Shown piece by piece: positions 43,031 through 53,760 of a stretch of 64,000 bases of DNA (positions are counted from its first letter, which is position 1; each line of letters opens with the position of its first letter). Both the position numbers and the translations under genes were made by a program. The stretch covers positions 76,231-140,230 of the forward strand of contig JAISXH010000011.1 of the NCBI GenBank assembly GCA_031270825.1, written 5' to 3'. Under the pieces are notes generated by a model. The model was not told the origin of the DNA and ran no database searches. It saw only the letters and a program-made list of their open reading frames with translations. The DNA is from Bifidobacteriaceae bacterium. GTDB lineage: Bacteria > Actinomycetota > Actinomycetes > Actinomycetales > WQXJ01.

Positions 43031-43047
43031 GCGCGAAAGGATACGCG

Positions 43048-44535
43048 ATGACCAAGTTCAGCTACGTCGCGGGCGACTGGGTGGCCACCGCCGGCGAGTC
43101 GGCCGACTCGTTGATGCCGACGGCGTTGAAGTACGCCCGCAGAGTGGGTCTGCCCGCCTTGACGCGGCTGACCTTCCATGACCGCGCGCGGGTTCTCTTG
43201 CGGCTGGCCGAACGTCTGGACTCGAACCGGGATGGCGTGTACCGAGCGGCCACCAAGGTCGGCGCCACTCGACGGGACGCCACCGCCGATTTGGAGGCGG
43301 CCGTGGGGGTGCTGCGGGGCCTGGGCGAATCGGCTCTGCGGGATCTTCCGGACGCCACCATGGTGCGGGACGGCCCGACCACCAGCTCAGGGCCGGACGG
43401 CGAGTTGAGCAGTCAACGACTGTATGTGTCGCCCCGGGGCATTGGGTTCATGTTGAACACCATGGGTTACTTCCGCTGGGGCTCGACCGCGCGGGTGACG
43501 CCGGCCTTCATGGCCGGCGTGCCGGTGATCGTCAAGCCGGCCGATGCGGCGACTCCGGTGGCGACCGAGCTGATCAGGCTATTCTCCCAGTCCCGCCTGG
43601 CGCCGCCGGGATCGCTTCAGCTGGTGAACGGCAGGGTCGAGACCTTCTGGGATTACCTCAGACTAGGCGACCAGGTTTGTTTCACCGGATCGGCGCGGGA
43701 GGGCTTGAAGCTGTCCAAACAGACCAAGGTGGCTTCTGGTCAGGTCAAGCTGATCGTGGGCACGGAAAACGTCAACGCCGCCGTCCTGGGGCCGGACGAG
43801 CCGCCGGGCTCGGACGGGTTCGAGGCCTTGGTGGCGTGCGTCGCGCGGGAATTGACCACCCACGCCGGCCAGACCGGGACCGCGATCCGGCGTGTCTTGG
43901 TTCCCCGTCCCAGGCTGAAGAGCTTCGCCAAAGCGCTTTGCCGACGCCTCGACGAGACCGCCAAGGTCGGCGATCCGGGCGATCCGCTAACCACCGTCGG
44001 CCCGCTGTTCGACCACAGCCACGCGCGCAATCTGGGGCGTCAGGTCCGGGAGTTGGTCACTTTCGGGGGTCGAATTGTTCGCGGCGGCGTAAAACCGCGC
44101 CACTTGAGCGGTCCCTACTACGAGCCCACGGTATTGGTCTTCGACCAACCGACACCGGTGTTCTGCGGTGTCGAGCCCTTCGGTCCGGTGGTGTCGATCG
44201 CGGGCTACAACTCGGTGGCGGCGGCGGTGCGACTGGCCAATGAGGGCGGCAGTTCCTTGGTGATCACTATGGCTAGCCATGATCACGCCTTCCTGCGGGA
44301 GGTGGCCCACGGCGTGGCCCCCTACCACGCCCGGGTGCGCGTGCTGGACCCGACGGCATCGGCGGGGCAGGCGGCGGGCTTCGAAACGCTGGCGGGCGGG
44401 GGACGGCTGAGGCGCCCCGAGGAGGTCGCGGGGGTCCGGGCGATCTACCAATGGATGCACCAAGTCGCCATCGAAGGACCCGCGTCAGCCGTCGCCGCGT
44501 TGGTGGCCGAGGGGACTTTGGCCCACTCCAAGTAG
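43048..44535 (+). CDS. PaaN/PaaZ-like aldehyde dehydrogenase lacking the catalytic cysteine
   Basis: A 495-residue protein resembling the aldehyde-dehydrogenase part of PaaZ/PaaN phenylacetate-pathway proteins, for example TGSAREGLKLSK and ENVNAAVLGPD. In PaaZ the active-site Cys lies in GQKCTAIRR; here the segment is GQTGTAIRR with Gly at 277. Without that Cys, oxidation through a thiohemiacetal cannot occur, so the protein may be inactive, have another reaction, or bind substrate. AAAGGA precedes the ATG. The neighbouring thioesterase fits aromatic-CoA metabolism, but no other paa genes are in the window. Confidence 0.78.
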   Translation: MTKFSYVAGDWVATAGESADSLMPTALKYARRVGLPALTRLTFHDRARVLLRLAERLDSNRDGVYRAATKVGATRRDATADLEAAVGVLRGLGESALRDLPDATMVRDGPTTSSGPDGELSSQRLYVSPRGIGFMLNTMGYFRWGSTARVTPAFMAGVPVIVKPADAATPVATELIRLFSQSRLAPPGSLQLVNGRVETFWDYLRLGDQVCFTGSAREGLKLSKQTKVASGQVKLIVGTENVNAAVLGPDEPPGSDGFEALVACVARELTTHAGQTGTAIRRVLVPRPRLKSFAKALCRRLDETAKVGDPGDPLTTVGPLFDHSHARNLGRQVRELVTFGGRIVRGGVKPRHLSGPYYEPTVLVFDQPTPVFCGVEPFGPVVSIAGYNSVAAAVRLANEGGSSLVITMASHDHAFLREVAHGVAPYHARVRVLDPTASAGQAAGFETLAGGGRLRRPEEVAGVRAIYQWMHQVAIEGPASAVAALVAEGTLAHSK

Positions 44536-44545
44536 TCTTGGAGGC

Positions 44546-45516
<971 letters not shown>

Positions 45517-45520
<4 letters not shown>

Positions 45521-46419
45521 CTCCTCGCCCCGGACGTTCAGGACGGCTTGAGGCCATTCAAGCCCTGCTCGAGTTGCACTCGCATCGCCGCGCGCGGCTG
45601 GTGCTGGAAGGCGATTACACCTCGGTCTTTCGGGGTCGCGGGACTGACTTCGAAGACCTGCGCGAGTACGTCACCGGCGACCCGGTCTCCGACATCGACT
45701 GGAAGGCGACCGCTCGTGCCGGCAAACCCCTGGTCCGGCGCTATTTGCCGGAACACAAGAACCATGTGCTGCTGCTGGTGTCGACCGGCCGGTCGATGAC
45801 GGCCGTCGCCCCTGACGGAACCTCCAAATTGGAACTGGCCCTCGACGTGGCCGGCGTGTTCGCCCGGCTGGCGATCCGGCATCGCGATGTGGTCGGGGCC
45901 GTGTTCGGGGACGCCGGCGGCCCCAAGGCGATCGCCCCGCGCGGCACCCGCGCCCACGCCGAGTATCTGCTGCGGCGGTTGTCGGACGAGGCGGTCGATC
46001 CGGACGGTCCCGAAGCCGACCTCCCGGCCGTGCTCGATTTGGCGGTTCGGTCGCGGTTGCCGCACGGGATCGGCGTGCTCATCACGGACGATGCCGAGTT
46101 GGGGCCGGCCGGGTTTCGTTCGTTGGAGATCCTCCACGCCCGCCATCAGATCATGGTGGTTCGGATAGCGGACATGAACTTGGCCGCCGCGGCCGCTGTC
46201 GACCCGTTCGACGTCGAGACCGGGCTGCGCGTGCCGGACGAGGTGCGTTGGCATCCCCAGTTGCGCCACCAGGCGGCGACGATGACGTCCGCCCGGGCGC
46301 AGGCGATCGAGCGGGCTCTGGGCGCCCGCGGGATAGCCCATGGGCGGGTCACCGGACAGGACGATTTGGTCGAGACTCTCATCGGGGTGTTGGAAAGGCA
46401 TCGGCATGCGGGCCGTTGA
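45517..46419 (+). CDS. DUF58 domain protein
   Basis: A 300-residue cytoplasmic DUF58 protein with the FRGRGTDFEDLREYVTGDPVSDIDWKATARAGKP core and a degenerate VWA-like fold after it. DUF58 proteins are constant partners of MoxR ATPases. It overlaps moxR by 4 bases (ATGA), and the next gene starts inside its 3' end. Confidence 0.9.
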
Positions 46420-46876
46420 GGTGGTCGAACCGCTGCCGCCGGAGGCGTTCTCAAACTGGTGGCTGGCCGTCGGGATTGCGCTGTTTGTGGTCGCGAGTTT
46501 ACTGGTGGCATGGCCTTGGCTGCGACGGTTGTTGCGGAAGCGCAAGCGCCCTGGGGCCGATCTGGCCCAAGAGCCGGCCGCGCCTGGCAGCGGCGGCGGG
46601 GTAGATGCGGCGCTGGCGGAGATCGACCGGCTCGAGGGGCTGTGGCGTGATGGCGAGTTGACCTCGAGGGACGCGGCCCAGGCGTTGGCGGCGCTGGTCC
46701 GGGACTTCACCGGCCAAGACGCCGCCGTCTTGACTCTGCTGGATTTGCGCTCGAAGGGCGACATGCCCAGCTTGACGGCCCTGGTCGAGGCCGCCTATCC
46801 AGTTGAGTTCGGGGTGCGCGGCGAAGGCGATATCAGCGAGCTGGCCGAGCGCGCGCGGGCGGCGGTGCGCTCATGA
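46406..46876 (+). CDS. Small membrane protein of the MoxR/Bat operon (DUF4381-like)
   Basis: A 156-residue protein from the ATG at 46406. An N-terminal membrane helix (about 20-40) is followed by basic residues and a helical cytoplasmic domain. It resembles the DUF4381-type component usually found between DUF58 and VWA genes. It overlaps DUF58 by 14 bases and the VWA gene by 4 bases. Confidence 0.72.
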   Translation: MRAVEVVEPLPPEAFSNWWLAVGIALFVVASLLVAWPWLRRLLRKRKRPGADLAQEPAAPGSGGGVDAALAEIDRLEGLWRDGELTSRDAAQALAALVRDFTGQDAAVLTLLDLRSKGDMPSLTALVEAAYPVEFGVRGEGDISELAERARAAVRS

Positions 46877-48879
46877 GGTTCGCCTATCCGTGGCTGTTGG
46901 CGCTCTTGCCTTTGGCGGTGGCCGGGGTGCTGGGCGCGGTTTGGCGCCGGTGGTGGCGCCGTGGGCCGGCCACGGCGGGCACGCGGCTGGCCAACACGAT
47001 CAATTTTGCCGGTCTGCCGGGATACGCCACGGTGGCGCGCCAGCACCGCGTGTCCGCCGCCCTGGGGCTGACCGCCGCTTTGGTGGCCGCGGCCGGCGCC
47101 GTGATCCTAGCCGCCCGGCCGGTTTCGGTCGAGGTCATGGAGCCGCAGAAGCGCTCCCGCGACGTGGTCTTGTGCCTCGACATCTCCGGGTCGATGTTTC
47201 CCATGGACGCCGAGGTGATCGGCCAGTTCAGGGACATCATTGACGGTTTCGACGGGGAACGGGTGGCGATGTCGTGGTTCAGCTCCTCTGCCGTGACCCT
47301 GTTTCCGCTGACCGACGACTACGTCTTCATCGAAGATGTGTTGCGGCCGCTGGAGAGGCAATTCGACGCCGTGTCCCGGGCGAGCGACTGGGACGAGTGG
47401 TACGCCGTGCCGGAGGACCTGCGGCCAGACTTGTCTGGGACGGAACAGGGTGACGGCTCCTCGCTGCCAGGGGACGGCCTGGTCTCCTGCCTGTCCTTGT
47501 TCGATGATTCAGATGTCAAACGGTCGCGGTCAGTGATCCTGGCGACCGATAACGTGGTCGAGGGCGACCCTATTTTCGAACTCGCCGAGGCCGCTGGGCT
47601 GGCGGCGGACGCCGATGTACATGTGTTCGCGCTGTGCCCGTCTACCGCTGATCTTCCCATGAACAATCCGGACGCGCAGGCTTTTGTCGACGGGGCCGAG
47701 GAGTTGGAGGCGGAGATCGAGGCGATCGGCGGCGGCTTCTATGAGGCCGGCAGCCGCGTCTCAGTCGGCCGCATAATCGATTCGATCTTGGCTCAAACCG
47801 CTGGTCCGGTCGAGGGCGCTCCGCGCCAACTGGTCACGGACCGACCCGGCTGGGGGATAGCGGTGCTGGCGACGGGAATGGCGGGCGTTGCGGTTTGGGG
47901 CGGATGGCGCCGCCGGCCGAGTTGGCCGGCCTGGTTGCGGCGGGGGAGTGCGGCGGCGCTTGGCCTGATCATTGTCTGGAATCCGACTTTCGGAACGGAG
48001 AAGGTGGCCGTGCAGGCCGCCGATGCCGACATTTTGGTCTTGGTGGACACCTCGCCTTCGGTGGCGGCGGAGGACTGGGATGGCAAGCAGCCGCGGCTTG
48101 AGGGCGTTCGCGCCGACCTGGCCGCCCTGGCCGAGGAATACGCCGGCGCGCATATCGGAATCATCGTGTTCGACTCCTCGGCCCGATTGCTGATGCCGAT
48201 GTCGACCGATCCCGGGGCTGTGGCCGCCGCCGCCGACACCCTCACGGCCGTGCCGGCCTGGCTGGCCAGCGGATCCTCCATCAGCGCCGGACGCGAACTG
48301 CTCGCCGACACCCTCGCCCGGCTGGCCGAGGAACATCCGGAAAGGGCCCGCTTGGTCTATTACCTAGGCGACGGCGAGCAGACGACGGACGCGCTGGTGG
48401 GATCATTTGAGCAGGCCGCCGAACTGGTCGACGGGGGAGCGGTGTTCGGCTACGGGACGGCCAAGGGGGGGCGGATGCGTGAGCGCCAAGAAGCGTTCAT
48501 GGACCCGTTGTTGGGGAGCGCTCCCTACATAACCGGGCCGGATGGGGAGGTGGGGGTCTCGCGGATCGACGAGGAGGCCTTACAGCAGATCGCCACCGAA
48601 TTGGGCGTGCCTTACGTCCATCGCAGCGCTGACTCGCCGGTGGCGGAGGCCTTCTGGGACGGTTCGCTGCCGCAGCGTTGGCTCCAGGACGCCGGGGCGG
48701 GAGGCCGGCCGGTCGGCTTCATCCTGGCCTGGGTGGTGCTGGGCCTGGCGACCTGGGAAGTGGCGCTGGCATGGCAACGGGACAGGCAAGCCAGGCAGGC
48801 CATCGAGTTCCGGCCGGGCCGGCGGGCGGGGGCCGGCTTCGCGGCCAGACGGGTCAGGACCGAGGGGGCGCCAAGATGA
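46873..48879 (+). CDS. Fused double VWA-domain membrane protein (BatA-BatB type)
   Basis: A 668-residue protein carrying two von Willebrand factor A domains, each preceded by membrane helices. VWA1 (about 95-275) has an intact MIDAS start DISGS; VWA2 (about 388-580) has DTSPS. BatA and BatB are usually separate proteins of one membrane complex, so this is a natural fusion. A last helix lies near 610-630 and the tail is basic. VWA1 contains an unusual insertion (about 150-190) with acidic residues. It is coupled by ATGA overlaps on both sides. Confidence 0.85.
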   Translation: MRFAYPWLLALLPLAVAGVLGAVWRRWWRRGPATAGTRLANTINFAGLPGYATVARQHRVSAALGLTAALVAAAGAVILAARPVSVEVMEPQKRSRDVVLCLDISGSMFPMDAEVIGQFRDIIDGFDGERVAMSWFSSSAVTLFPLTDDYVFIEDVLRPLERQFDAVSRASDWDEWYAVPEDLRPDLSGTEQGDGSSLPGDGLVSCLSLFDDSDVKRSRSVILATDNVVEGDPIFELAEAAGLAADADVHVFALCPSTADLPMNNPDAQAFVDGAEELEAEIEAIGGGFYEAGSRVSVGRIIDSILAQTAGPVEGAPRQLVTDRPGWGIAVLATGMAGVAVWGGWRRRPSWPAWLRRGSAAALGLIIVWNPTFGTEKVAVQAADADILVLVDTSPSVAAEDWDGKQPRLEGVRADLAALAEEYAGAHIGIIVFDSSARLLMPMSTDPGAVAAAADTLTAVPAWLASGSSISAGRELLADTLARLAEEHPERARLVYYLGDGEQTTDALVGSFEQAAELVDGGAVFGYGTAKGGRMRERQEAFMDPLLGSAPYITGPDGEVGVSRIDEEALQQIATELGVPYVHRSADSPVAEAFWDGSLPQRWLQDAGAGGRPVGFILAWVVLGLATWEVALAWQRDRQARQAIEFRPGRRAGAGFAARRVRTEGAPR

Positions 48880-49823
48880 TCGATCAGCCTGACAGCGCAG
48901 GTCAAGATCTGCCCGACAGCTCCCAGGACGACATCCAACGTCAGGACGGAGCCGGTGGCGGGCGGGCCCGCGCCGGGCGGGGCACGGGCGCCATGGTGGC
49001 GCGACTGGCTCGGTTCGCCGGGGCCGCTGCGGCCGTGTTGGCCGGGATCTGGTTGGCCTCGATCTGGTGGATGGGCCAGTCCGGCGCGCGGGAGTACCAC
49101 GCGCAGGACTATCAGACCGCCCAGGACCGCTATTCGCTGGCGGGCTCGTTCATGGTGGCCGAGCGCTGGAAGGCCTGGTTCGGCGACGGCACCGCCGTGC
49201 TCGCCGCCGACAATCCGGCGCGGGCTGAAGAACTGCTGAAACAAGCTCTGTCGACGGTGCCCGCGGCCAAACAGTGCGTGGTCAGGATCAATCTGTCGCT
49301 GGCCCAAGAGCGTCAGGGCGACCAGGCTGACGCCCGCGGCGACCAGGCGGGGGCGACCGAGTTCTACACCACCGCGCTGGAGACGCTGCGAGCGGGCGAA
49401 TGCCCGGTCTTGGACGACACCGCCGCAGAGGCGGCCGAGCGCCTCGAGTTGAAGCTCCAGGACCCGGACGGAGTGGAGCCCGACAACCCCTCCGAAGGCG
49501 GAGACAACCCCGACGACCAGTCCGGCCAAGATGAAGGCTCCGGCGAGGAGGGCGACCAGGGCGATGAAGACGAGGGCGGCGGGAGCCCCAGCGCCAAACC
49601 CGATGACGGCGAATCGGGTTCCAGTGGCGGTGCCAGCGGGTCGTCCAAGCCGTCCGAGTCCTTGGGGCAGTCCGGGTCCCCAGGCGCGGACGCGTCTGAG
49701 GAAGACTTGAATGATCGGCTGGACCGGCTGCGGGAGCAGAACCGCCAGGGCCAGATGGAGCGCCAAGACGGCCAGGTCGACCCCAACCGAACTGGGCGCT
49801 ACTGGGACCGGCCGGTCTGGTAG
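48876..49823 (+). CDS. Membrane-anchored TPR-like protein of the Bat operon
   Basis: A 315-residue protein. A hydrophilic N-terminus is followed by a membrane helix (about 43-65), a helical TPR-like segment (about 75-200) resembling BatC/BatE, an acidic Gly/Ser/Glu/Asp-rich low-complexity region (about 205-275) and a charged C-terminus. It ends the operon and probably serves as a scaffold. The start is at 48876, in an ATGA overlap with the VWA gene. Confidence 0.75.
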   Translation: MIDQPDSAGQDLPDSSQDDIQRQDGAGGGRARAGRGTGAMVARLARFAGAAAAVLAGIWLASIWWMGQSGAREYHAQDYQTAQDRYSLAGSFMVAERWKAWFGDGTAVLAADNPARAEELLKQALSTVPAAKQCVVRINLSLAQERQGDQADARGDQAGATEFYTTALETLRAGECPVLDDTAAEAAERLELKLQDPDGVEPDNPSEGGDNPDDQSGQDEGSGEEGDQGDEDEGGGSPSAKPDDGESGSSGGASGSSKPSESLGQSGSPGADASEEDLNDRLDRLREQNRQGQMERQDGQVDPNRTGRYWDRPVW

Positions 49824-49888
49824 GGGGAGCTGTTCTGGTCCGGGCCTCCGGCTGCCACGGGCTTCCCGGGCATCTGAGATAACGGCGG

Positions 49889-49949
49889 CCGATTCCCGCG
49901 AACGGACATAAGCCGCGGCGCACGGTCCGATTCCCGCGAACGGACATAA
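49889..49949. repeat. Direct repeat of 23 bases, period 38
   Basis: CCGATTCCCGCGAACGGACA plus TAA occurs identically at 49889-49911 and 49927-49949. The units lie between the Bat operon and the isochorismatase-like gene. They may be tandem regulator sites or part of a dispersed repeat family; no third copy was seen in the window. Confidence 0.7.
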
Positions 49950-50079
49950 TGTGCATTATCGGCGTTTCTACTGACTCGATCACAGCCGTCTGACGATGGC
50001 TTGCCAGAGCCTGGTGGCCCGCCCATACTGGGAGTTCTGGGCGACAACCACGTCGCGGCAACCGAAAGGACGAGCCCCC

Positions 50080-50715
50080 ATGAGACCGGCCACCACAGCG
50101 CTGATCCTGATCGAATTCCAAAACGATTTCACGTCCCCGGGAGGGACTCTGCATGACGCCGTGGCGGGCGTCATGGAGCAGACAGGCATACTCGCCAACG
50201 CCGTCAGGACAGCTGACGCGGTGCGCGCCGCCGGTGGGATCGTGGTGCACGCGCCGATTCAGTACGCGCCCGGCTACGTCGAGCTGACGCCGAATCCGTA
50301 TGGAATCCTGGCCGGCGTTGTGAACACCGGGTCGTTCGTCAAGGGGTCTTGGGGAGCGCAGATTGTCGATGTTCTGACGCCGGACCAAGCCGACATCGTC
50401 TTGGAGGGCAAGCGCGGCCTGGACGCCTTCGGATCGACCAACGTCGACTTCATCTTGAGGTCGAAGGGAATCGTGACAGTGGCACTGGCCGGGTTCTTGA
50501 CCAACTGCTGTGTCGAATCGACCATGCGTTCGGCCTATGAACGTGGTTTCGAGGTCGTGACCCTGACTGACGCGGTGGCCGCCACCAGCGCCGAGGAACA
50601 CGACAACGCGATCAAGTTCGACTACCCGATGTTCTCCAAGCCGATGACGCATGGCGAGTTCATCATCGCGCTCGAGGGCGGCGCCGAAGCGGCGGATTCT
50701 TCGCGCGGATACTGA
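50080..50715 (+). CDS. Isochorismatase-family cysteine hydrolase
   Basis: A 211-residue cysteine hydrolase with the Asp16-Lys111-Cys144 triad (EFQNDF, EGKRG, TNCCVEST). The family includes isochorismatases, nicotinamidases and N-carbamoyl hydrolases; the substrate cannot be assigned. The ATG at 50080 follows GAAAGGACGAG. It converges on the FAD/Fe-S oxidoreductase gene. Confidence 0.85.
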   Translation: MRPATTALILIEFQNDFTSPGGTLHDAVAGVMEQTGILANAVRTADAVRAAGGIVVHAPIQYAPGYVELTPNPYGILAGVVNTGSFVKGSWGAQIVDVLTPDQADIVLEGKRGLDAFGSTNVDFILRSKGIVTVALAGFLTNCCVESTMRSAYERGFEVVTLTDAVAATSAEEHDNAIKFDYPMFSKPMTHGEFIIALEGGAEAADSSRGY

Positions 50716-50844
50716 TCGCCGACTGACGGCCAGGATGCCGCCCGGCCTGTCATCGCTCTTGAGCAGGCGCCCGGCGGGACCCGGCGCCACGCCGCCCGGA
50801 ATCCTCATTCGGCGCCCTGGCCGGCCGGCCGTCTCCCGGCTGGG

Positions 50845-53760
50845 TCAAAGGGGGCGGACCAGCGGGGCGAGCACCTCGAGGACGTGTCGGTAGACGCGGC
50901 CAGTGGCCCGGCCGATGCCGAGTTCGCAGGTGCGGTTGGCGCTGACGTAGGCGTCGAACCGGCCGTCAGCCTGCTCGCCGGCGGCCCGGGCGGATCGCGC
51001 GCGGGCCGCCTCGGCGTCCCAAACCGCCTCGGCTTCTGGCCGGGTGGCGGCGGCGGTCAGCTCCGGATGAAGCATCCCCCGGTCGCCGGCGAAGGCGCAG
51101 CAGCCCCAGGTCAGCGGCACGAAGACGTCCTCGGCGGCTTCGCCGGCCAGGGCGATCAGGTCCTCCTTGGCCCGCAGGTGGACGGTTGAACAGGTCGGGT
51201 GCACTGCGGCCGCGGCCAGCTTGCGGTCGACCCGCAGACGGGGCATTAGTTGTTGGCGCACAAAGGTGGTGGCGTCAATGACACGGAGTTCGGCCGCCCG
51301 CGCCGCCCGCCGGTCGTCGAGATGATTGCGAAGACCCGCCAGCCCGTGCGTGCAGGAGGCGGCGTCGCTGATCACGGGCAGCTCTCCCCCGGCGCTGGCC
51401 TTCCACAGGGCGTCGAAGGTCCGCTCGGCCATCGCGGCCAAGCCTTTGGTCAAACCCTTGGACTCCCAAACCGTGCCGCAGCACAGCGAGGCGATGGCAG
51501 ACGGCATCGTCAACCGGACGTCGGCAGCGCGCGATAGCCGGTCCAAAGCCTGAACCACGCCTTGACCGCCTGGCGCGGGGGCGAACAGGGAGTTGACGCA
51601 GGTGGCGAAGTAAACTGCGGCGATCGGTCCGTCCGGGGCGCCGAACGTCCCCGCTAAGGGCGTCTTGGCGGCGCGGCGCCGGCCCGGGCCCGGCAGGTCG
51701 CGGCCGGCCTGGGGCACCCAGTCTTTCGGCAGGACGGTCCTGGCCGCCTGGGTGATCGCCGGGAGCACCGGGGCGGGCAGCACCTGCGCCACCTTCAGGG
51801 CCCCTCGCAGGGCGTCGACCGTGCCGCCCCAATGATCCGCCACCCACTCCCCCGCGCTCTGGACCACCGGGTTGCGCCGGGCCGCCCGGCGGGCCTTCAT
51901 CAGTTTGCCGGTGTCGATGCCGACCGGACAGGCGATCACGCACAGGGAGTCGGCCGCGCAGGTGTCCAGAGCCGCGTAGAAGAAGTCGCGTTCGGCCGCC
52001 CGCCGAGCCGAAGGGCTGAGGCGGGCGATGGCGCGCATGGCGGCGATGCGGCCCCTCGGCGTCAGCGTCAGGTTCCGGGCCGGGCAGGTCGGCTCGCAAT
52101 AACCGCATTCGACGCAGCGGTCGAAAGCCGGATCGACTTGGGGGATGGCCTTGATGTGGCGCATGTGCACGCGGGGATCGTCGGCGATCAGCACACCTGG
52201 CGCCAGAACACCTTGTTCATCGAACAAGCGTTTGATTTCTCGCATGACATCGTAAAGCTCGGGGCCGAACTGTCTGCGCACAAACGGCGCCATGATGCGG
52301 CCGGTGCCATGTTCGGCCTTGAGGGTGCCGTGGTTGCCCAGAACCAGGTCCACCAGGCCGTCGGTGAACCGGTCGAGGTCGCCGAGTTGGTCGTCCTGAT
52401 CCAAGTCCAGGGTCATCATGAAGTGGAGGTTCCCGTCCTTGGCGTGGCCGAAGGTCACCGAATCGGGGAAATTGTGCTGGTTGAACAGTTCCCTCAGACC
52501 GGCGCAGGTTTGGGAGAGCGCCGGCACGGGCACGGCGATGTCCTCGATCAGCGAGGACGTGCCCGGCGGCCGCTGGCCGGCCACGGCCGTGTAGAGGCCA
52601 TTGCGGGCGGACCAGAGGCGGTCGCGTTCTTGCTGGTCACGGGCGAATTGGGCGGGAGCGTCGAGTTTCAGTTGGGAGAGCGCGATCTCAAGCGTTCGGA
52701 CCCGCTCCTCAAGGGCGGCCTGGTCTTCGGCCCGCACTTCGACCAGCAGAGCGGTCTGAGTCGTCTTGGTCGCCTGGGGCATTGGATCGAGGTCTGGCGC
52801 GGCGCTCTTGGCCGCCCGGATGGAGGAAGGGTCCATCAACTCAACAGTCTTGGCGCCGGCTTGTTTGAGCCCTTCGATCGAATCGGCGGCGTCTTCGATG
52901 CTGGCGAACAGCAGCAGCGCTGTGGCCGCGCAGGGCTCGATCGCGAGCGTGCGCAGCGTCACCGAGGAAATGAATCCGAGCGTCCCCTCGGAGCCGACCA
53001 TCAAATGGGTCAAAATGTCGATCGGCTCGGTGAAGTCGACCAACGAGTTCAAGCCGTAGCCCATGGTGTTCTTCATCGAGTACTGGGCGGCGATCTGGCG
53101 GCGCGACTCCGGGTTGGAGCGCACCCGGTCCGCCAGCCTGGCCAACCCCTCGCATAAGGCCGGCTCCAGTGCGGAAAGCTTGGCGGCGGCATCGGGCGAG
53201 GTGGTGTCGACGGTTGTCCCCGAAGCCAGCGTGAGCGTCAGTCCGGCGATGGTGGCGTAGGTGTTGAATTCAGTTCCGCAGGCCATGCCGGAGGAATTGT
53301 TGGCGACCACTCCCCCGATGGTGGCGGCGATGCCGCTGGCCGGGTCCGGCCCGATCATCTGGCCATGGCGCGCCAGGGCGGCGTTCACGGCCCGGACCGT
53401 CAGGCCCGGTCCGCAACGCACTAGACGCTGGTCGGCCAAGACCGTCAGGTCGGTGAACCCACGTCTGACGTCCACCATCACTCCGGCGCCGCCGGCCTGG
53501 CCGGACAGCGAGGTTCCGCCTGATCGGAAGGTCAGGCCGATGCCGTCGCTGCCGGCCAGGCGCATGGCGGCGGTCACGTCTTCGACTGATCGCGCCGTGA
53601 TCACCCCGCGCGGCGTCAGCAGGTAGTGCGAGGCGTCATGCGCGGCCACCGCCAATTCGAGCGCTCCGCTGCGCAACCGCTCTCCGAACGTGTTGTGCCA
53701 GGGCGTCCCCAGCGGCCGTGGTCCACCCGCGCGAGACCGTGAACGTGCTGCTGGAGACAC
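50845..53760 (-). CDS. FAD- and Fe-S-binding 2-hydroxyacid (D-lactate) dehydrogenase
   Basis: About 971 residues from the GTG at 53760, chosen because TATGGT lies 6 bases upstream (leaderless); the frame stays open to 54003. The N-terminal half is a FAD-binding oxidase of the GlcD/DLD type (SGGTSLSGQAGG pyrophosphate loop, GSEGTLGF). The C-terminal half is GlcF-like, with two 4Fe-4S motifs (CVECGYCEPTCP and CAADSLCVIACP) and a CCG-like domain (SLCCGTVWESKG, TWGCCAFAGDRG). It probably oxidises D-lactate or glycolate and passes electrons to the respiratory chain. The exact substrate is unknown. Confidence 0.87.
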   Translation of the reverse strand: MSPAARSRSRAGGPRPLGTPWHNTFGERLRSGALELAVAAHDASHYLLTPRGVITARSVEDVTAAMRLAGSDGIGLTFRSGGTSLSGQAGGAGVMVDVRRGFTDLTVLADQRLVRCGPGLTVRAVNAALARHGQMIGPDPASGIAATIGGVVANNSSGMACGTEFNTYATIAGLTLTLASGTTVDTTSPDAAAKLSALEPALCEGLARLADRVRSNPESRRQIAAQYSMKNTMGYGLNSLVDFTEPIDILTHLMVGSEGTLGFISSVTLRTLAIEPCAATALLLFASIEDAADSIEGLKQAGAKTVELMDPSSIRAAKSAAPDLDPMPQATKTTQTALLVEVRAEDQAALEERVRTLEIALSQLKLDAPAQFARDQQERDRLWSARNGLYTAVAGQRPPGTSSLIEDIAVPVPALSQTCAGLRELFNQHNFPDSVTFGHAKDGNLHFMMTLDLDQDDQLGDLDRFTDGLVDLVLGNHGTLKAEHGTGRIMAPFVRRQFGPELYDVMREIKRLFDEQGVLAPGVLIADDPRVHMRHIKAIPQVDPAFDRCVECGYCEPTCPARNLTLTPRGRIAAMRAIARLSPSARRAAERDFFYAALDTCAADSLCVIACPVGIDTGKLMKARRAARRNPVVQSAGEWVADHWGGTVDALRGALKVAQVLPAPVLPAITQAARTVLPKDWVPQAGRDLPGPGRRRAAKTPLAGTFGAPDGPIAAVYFATCVNSLFAPAPGGQGVVQALDRLSRAADVRLTMPSAIASLCCGTVWESKGLTKGLAAMAERTFDALWKASAGGELPVISDAASCTHGLAGLRNHLDDRRAARAAELRVIDATTFVRQQLMPRLRVDRKLAAAAVHPTCSTVHLRAKEDLIALAGEAAEDVFVPLTWGCCAFAGDRGMLHPELTAAATRPEAEAVWDAEAARARSARAAGEQADGRFDAYVSANRTCELGIGRATGRVYRHVLEVLAPLVRPL

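Noticed and set aside
51832-53157. A 441-codon plus-strand open frame
   Set aside because: It is antisense to the FAD/Fe-S dehydrogenase and has no protein-like features.
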